Shown piece after piece: positions 60,271 through 64,000 of a DNA stretch of 64,000 nt (its first letter is position 1; each line of letters opens with the position of its first letter). Location of the stretch: assembly GCA_030789695.1 (NCBI GenBank), contig CM061141.1, forward strand, positions 169,770,807 through 169,834,806. Reading direction: 5' to 3'. The notes beneath the pieces are model-generated. The model was not told the origin of the DNA. It did no database searches and was given only the letters and a program-made list of their open reading frames with translations. Made by a program: the position numbers and the translations under genes. This DNA comes from Scilla litardierei (lineage: Eukaryota; Streptophyta; Magnoliopsida; Asparagales; Asparagaceae).

Positions 60271-61309
60271 TAATGACACAGAAAAGAAATAATTAGACTC
60301 AATAGCGTATGGCTCGTATGTCGAATTTTATTTGTTGGACATTCTTATATTATTATCGTTATTCCGATAATTTGCAGTTACAGAGAGACCTGCATGGGCC
60401 ATCACTAAAACCTGTCACGCCCCGCTTCCCTAAAATGGAGTCGAGACGTAAGAAGGTCCGCTCAGACATGGAGCCGTGAAGCTGCACGCCTGATAAGCGT
60501 CAATCTAGTGAAAGCAGGTCCCTGTAAATGCATACGGAACAAAAATAATAATAATAATATAGAAAGGAGACTGTTATAAAATAACCAATCTCAGAAATTC
60601 GTCCACAATAATATCCAACATCACAGACAAGCCACCAGGCTAAAAGGAAAGAGTCTAAAGGCCTAACACACGGCCAACAAATCAAACACAAACATAGAAA
60701 GGGTGCTACGCACCGATAACTAAAAGCAGTCTAAAACAAAAGGGAAAGCTCAACGAGGACACTAAGACTGATCTCCAGTGTCCACGAAGTCCTCGATCAA
60801 CGTGGGTTCTGACTCAGCGTCAGCAAACACCACGTCCTCAGCGACAAACTCAGGCTCGGGATCTAACATGTGTCACCCAAAAGAGAAAAGGGGCACATGT
60901 CAGCAAGTCGAAAGACTTGTGCAAGGAAACTGAAAGAAAGGTAAACTAACAACCTAGCAGTTATAGTATGGTGCATGGCATGGCAAGTATCGTATGGAAG
61001 TAACAAGTAAAGTACAATTAGCAAGTAACAAGTGGTAGGTGTGACATGTATTGTCAAGTAACAAGTACAAGGGATCACCCACACACGTGTGAGTGCCCTA
61101 TTGCCCGCAGGCTATGTTCAAGTACAAGGGATCACTCACACACAGGTGAGTGCCCTATTGCCCGCAGGCTGTGTTGAGCTCGTTTTCTGGACCACGAGCC
61201 AGAATCGTATTTGGCCTAGGGTTGTGCCCGCAAAGTAGGTGCCTAGCCGGAATAAATAGCACAAGTATGTAGCGGCGCTACGCGATTATGATGAGTATTC
61301 GAGTATGCA

Positions 61310-61500
61310 ATGACATGAGCAGATATTCGCGTACCGTTAATAGAAATTAAACATGACAGGCAAAATGCAATGACATGAACAGATATTCGCGTACCATTAA
61401 TAGAAATTAAACATGACAGGCAAGGATGCATGGATGTCATGAACAGATATTCGCGTACCGTTAATTGAATTTAAACATGACATACAAGCATGATGAGGGT
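61310..61500. repeat. ~62-bp tandem repeat within LTR A, three copies
   Basis: AGATATTCGCGTACC occurs at 61321, 61381 and 61445, each followed by ATTAAACATGACA-like sequence. LTR B has a single equivalent near 63728. A second two-copy repeat (ACAAGGGATCAC...GCCCTATTGCCCGCAGGCT) lies at 61067-61170. Confidence 0.88.
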
Positions 61501-62127
61501 GACGGATCTAGCTTCGTTGTCAAACTAGATCTATGGCGTCTAGACAGCTATCCTTTCACTGTCTAGTCTCTTTTACGCTAAAGAAAGGTAATGGCCTAAG
61601 GACATGGCCCAAATCAAGAGATGCAAGTTTCACTTGCCTGATACCGACGAGGACGGTCGACAAGCACGTCACACAAATGTTATCTACGGTGAATGGATCA
61701 CTGCTATAGAGAAACAACATTAGAAATGATATCTAGAACTGGTTTCTTAATCGAATCCTACGATGTCTAATAACCATTTTTATTAGGGTTTCACAATATC
61801 AATGTGGGTTATGGTAACATTAAAGGATTGGACACTACCGTATAGAAGCGGAAGATCGATGTCGAGCAAACACGGCAACAGATGAACGATCCGGGAACCA
61901 CGGCTCAGATCTGGAGCGATGGGGAAAACCTGGAGAAAATGGATTAAAGGGGGTTTTGAAGAGGAACGGCGGCCTAAGGGAGATGCCGGCGCAATGGGGG
62001 TGAGAGGGAGGCTTGGGGTGATGGAGATGGGTTTGGGATGATGGAGGAAGGGTTTGGGATTGAAGGGAAAACAATGGGGAAGAACTAGGTTTAGAGAAAA
62101 GAAAGAAAGAAGAAGAAGTGATCGGAG

Positions 62128-62135
62128 TATTTATA
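62128..62135 (-). promoter_or_regulatory. TATA box of the Tekay LTR
   Basis: TATAAATA on the minus strand, immediately downstream of the palindromic repeats and about 1.86 kb before the gag ATG. Confidence 0.65.
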
Positions 62136-62175
62136 CGGTGAACCGGCGGCTGTCTAGAAATTAGGGTTTCGACAC

Positions 62176-62600
62176 TGATTAGTCGGTCAAAGAGCAACCT
62201 CTGACCGACTAGTTTGGGAACTAGTCGGTCGGTTGACCAACGCAGACCGACTAAGTGTAAACAGTAACTCCCGACGAAAAATAGGATTTAGATTTAGTCG
62301 GTCAAAGAACAACTACTGACCGACTAGTTTCTCATCTAGTCGGTCGACGAACATTCTTAGACCGACTAAGAATGAATAGTACTTGGTATCAAAAATGATC
62401 ATAGAGCTAGTCGGTTAAAGAACGATTGCTGACCGACTAGTTTGCAACCTATTCGGTCGACAAATGTTCTTAGACCGACTAACGATAAACAGTAACTTCT
62501 GAATAATTATCAAAGCCCACTAGTCGGTCCATGAAGGTTTGCCGACCGACTAAATCGTCATCTAGTCGGTCGATTCCCCTTCTTGTACCGGCTAACGTGC
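62176..62600 (-). promoter_or_regulatory. Four ~113-bp palindrome-bearing repeats in U3 (enhancer-like)
   Basis: Each unit opens with TAGTCGGTC, then about 18 bp, then GACCGACTAG. It then has a second pair, TAGTCGGTCG...AGACCGACTAA. Units begin near 62180, 62297, 62410 and 62520. The arms are perfect or near-perfect inverted repeats able to form hairpins. They sit just upstream of the TATA box in element orientation. They resemble duplicated U3 enhancer blocks; factor binding is inferred. Confidence 0.75.
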
Positions 62601-62684
62601 GAAGCTCCGGGATCGATTCCTAAGACTCCTAGGCTTGATCTAACAATAAGATATGACTGATATGAAGCCCGTCACGAATGACTT

Positions 62685-64000
62685 TGTCACGCCCCGCTTC
62701 CCTAAAATGGAGGCGAGACGTGAAAAGGTCCGCACGAGAGTGGAGCTGTGAAGCCCCAAACCCGATAAGCGTCAATAAAACATAAGCAGGTCCCTGTAAC
62801 CACAAACGGAACAACAATAATAACACAAGGAGAGACAGAAATAAAATCTCAAATCTCAGAATTTGTCCAACATTAAAATTAAGTTCAACATCCAGAAAAG
62901 CCACCAGGCTAAAAGAAAGAGTCTAAAGGCCCAGAACAAGGCCAACAAAAGGGACAACATAACAAGGTATTGGTGACACGCACCGACAACAAAATAGTCT
63001 AAACAACAACACAAACAGTCTCTACGACTGATCGCTCGTGTCCACGAAGTCCTCGTCAAACACATGCTCAGGCTCGGCGTCTGCAAACACCTCGTCCTCA
63101 ACAACGAACTCAGGCTCAGGGTCTAACATGTGACACCCAAAAGAGTAAAGGTGCACATGTCAGCAAGTCTAAAAGACTTGGGCAAGGAAACTGAAAATGA
63201 AGGTAAACTAACAACCTAGCAGTTATAGTATGCATGACATGGCAGTTATGGTATGAGTGCACAAGTAAGAATGGTGAAACAATAAGTGCGGGAGAACAAT
63301 TATCAGGGCATGTCAAGCGTAGCCAAGCTACTAACAATCTCAATCTTTTCACTAGTCACGTTTCAAGTTGTTTGTAGATGTTTACGCCTTACAGCTGAAC
63401 TGTTGGACATTCACACTGATTGGCCGCTTAACACTACCCCAGAACCCAGAGTTTACGCCTTACAACTGAAGTTGCTGATCGGGCAGACTCCTAGTTGATT
63501 GGCCGCTGAACCCTTACCCCATCCCACACGTAAACAAGCCAGGGTCCCTTTACACGATGCTCAGTAAATGAGCCAGGGTTGTCCCGCACAAGAGCTTGTT
63601 ATTAGGTTCACAATTTGGCGTAGGGTTGTGCCCGCTAAAAGCAGGTGCCTAGCCTCAATCAATTCACTAGGTGTAGCGGAGCTACGCAATCACGGGAACA
63701 TTTAAAGAATGCAATGACATGACAATTAATTCGCGTACCGTTAATTGAAATGAAACATGACATGGTAGTTGTGCAACATGTTAAATGACGGATCTAACTT
63801 CGTTGTCAAGCTAGATCCTGGAATTCCGCCTAGGCGAGTATCATTTCGTCGCCTAGTCTCTTTTACGCCTACAACAAGCAAATGGCCTAAGACATGGCCC
63901 AAAACCCTAAGTGGCAAGTTTCACTTGCCTAGCACCGAGGATGACGATCAACGAGGCCGTCACACAAATGCTAACTATAGAGATGAGATCGCTGCCATGG
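62685..64000 (-). repeat. Second Tekay-family LTR (LTR B), runs off the window
   Basis: TGTCACGCCCCGCTTCCC at 62685 matches the end of LTR A, and the two stay collinear for at least 1.3 kb (to 64000, corresponding to ~61720 in LTR A). The internal sequence found beside LTR A (CCATCACTAAAACC) is absent. So 62685 is probably the outer edge of a 3' LTR or solo LTR of another copy in the same orientation. GACTT at 62680-62684 would be its target-site half. Confidence 0.8.

Larger units (their letters stand above)
56606..62645 (-). mobile_element. Tekay/Del-type chromovirus, 3' part missing
   Basis: The minus-strand order from the right is LTR (60413-62645), gag, protease, RT, RNase H and integrase. 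The element is truncated inside the integrase core at 56606, so the integrase end, chromodomain and 3' LTR are missing. Pol is open over more than 800 codons, but gag holds three stops. ATAAG at 62646-62650 may be one half of a target duplication. Confidence 0.9.
60413..62645 (-). repeat. Tekay 5' LTR (LTR A)
   Basis: The boundaries are inferred from TGTTAGATCAAG (minus-strand start at 62645) and GGCGTGACA (end at 60413), both TG...CA. Its inner 1.3 kb is collinear with the second LTR starting at 62685. It ends about 140 bp before the gag ATG. No clear primer site is seen between. It holds no gene; short ORFs inside it are chance. Confidence 0.75.

Noticed and set aside
58143..60296. Plus-strand ORFs such as 59739-60296
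   Set aside because: Antisense shadows of the Tekay gag-pol frame.
60863..63352. Minus-strand ORFs of 60-120 codons in the Tekay LTRs
   Set aside because: They fall in non-coding LTR sequence, differ between LTR A and LTR B, and show no domain.

Overview
The window looks like gene-poor, repeat-rich nuclear DNA of a flowering plant, probably pericentromeric or centromeric heterochromatin. I see no ordinary cellular gene. Everything recognisable is retrotransposon (Ty3/gypsy of Tat, Athila, Tekay and another chromovirus type; Ty1/copia; LINE), a hAT-like MITE, satellite DNA or an organelle-derived fragment. The plant origin rests on the element families, a plastid 23S rRNA fragment and tRNA-Asp-type primer sites. 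The species cannot be named from the sequence.

Layout. 1-866 and 8368-9840 are two halves of one decayed Ty3/gypsy pol gene. They are split by a clean nested insertion (867-8362) of a gag-only, Tat-type LTR element on the minus strand with a perfect 5-bp target duplication. Inside that element lies an oppositely oriented gene with its own TATA box and two plausible introns (2301-4601), followed by 90-bp tandem repeats. 10420-12480 is a ~340-bp tandem repeat. 12482-14803 is a minus-strand LINE remnant interrupted by a piece of plastid 23S rRNA. 14805-19826 is bounded by ~1.39-kb direct repeats (an LTR pair with no coding interior). 19827-21640 is a 58-bp tandem repeat plus a decayed coiled-coil ORF, which mirrors the antisense-gene module of the first element.

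21685-50866 is dominated by about 21 kb of a ~147-bp AT-rich satellite, roughly 145 monomers. It is organised in higher-order repeats: ~2.6 kb (about 18 monomers) on the left and ~3.30 kb on the right, the latter containing recurrent inverted monomers. The array is interrupted by a hAT-like MITE (27549-28470), a Ty1/copia element with only ~112-bp LTRs (33715-40397) and a 115-bp GC-rich insert (48749-48863).

50865-56585 is the 5' part of an Athila-type element on the plus strand. It is fused at 56586-56605 to a truncated minus-strand Tekay/Del-type element (56606-62645), whose 5' LTR carries four palindrome-bearing enhancer-like repeats upstream of a TATA box. A second LTR of the same family runs from 62685 off the end.

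How it works together: only the gag-only element (LTRs about 2% different by eye, gag open over 544 codons) looks recent. It has no polymerase, so it would need enzymes supplied by an autonomous relative. The other elements carry stops, frameshifts or truncations and are probably inactive.
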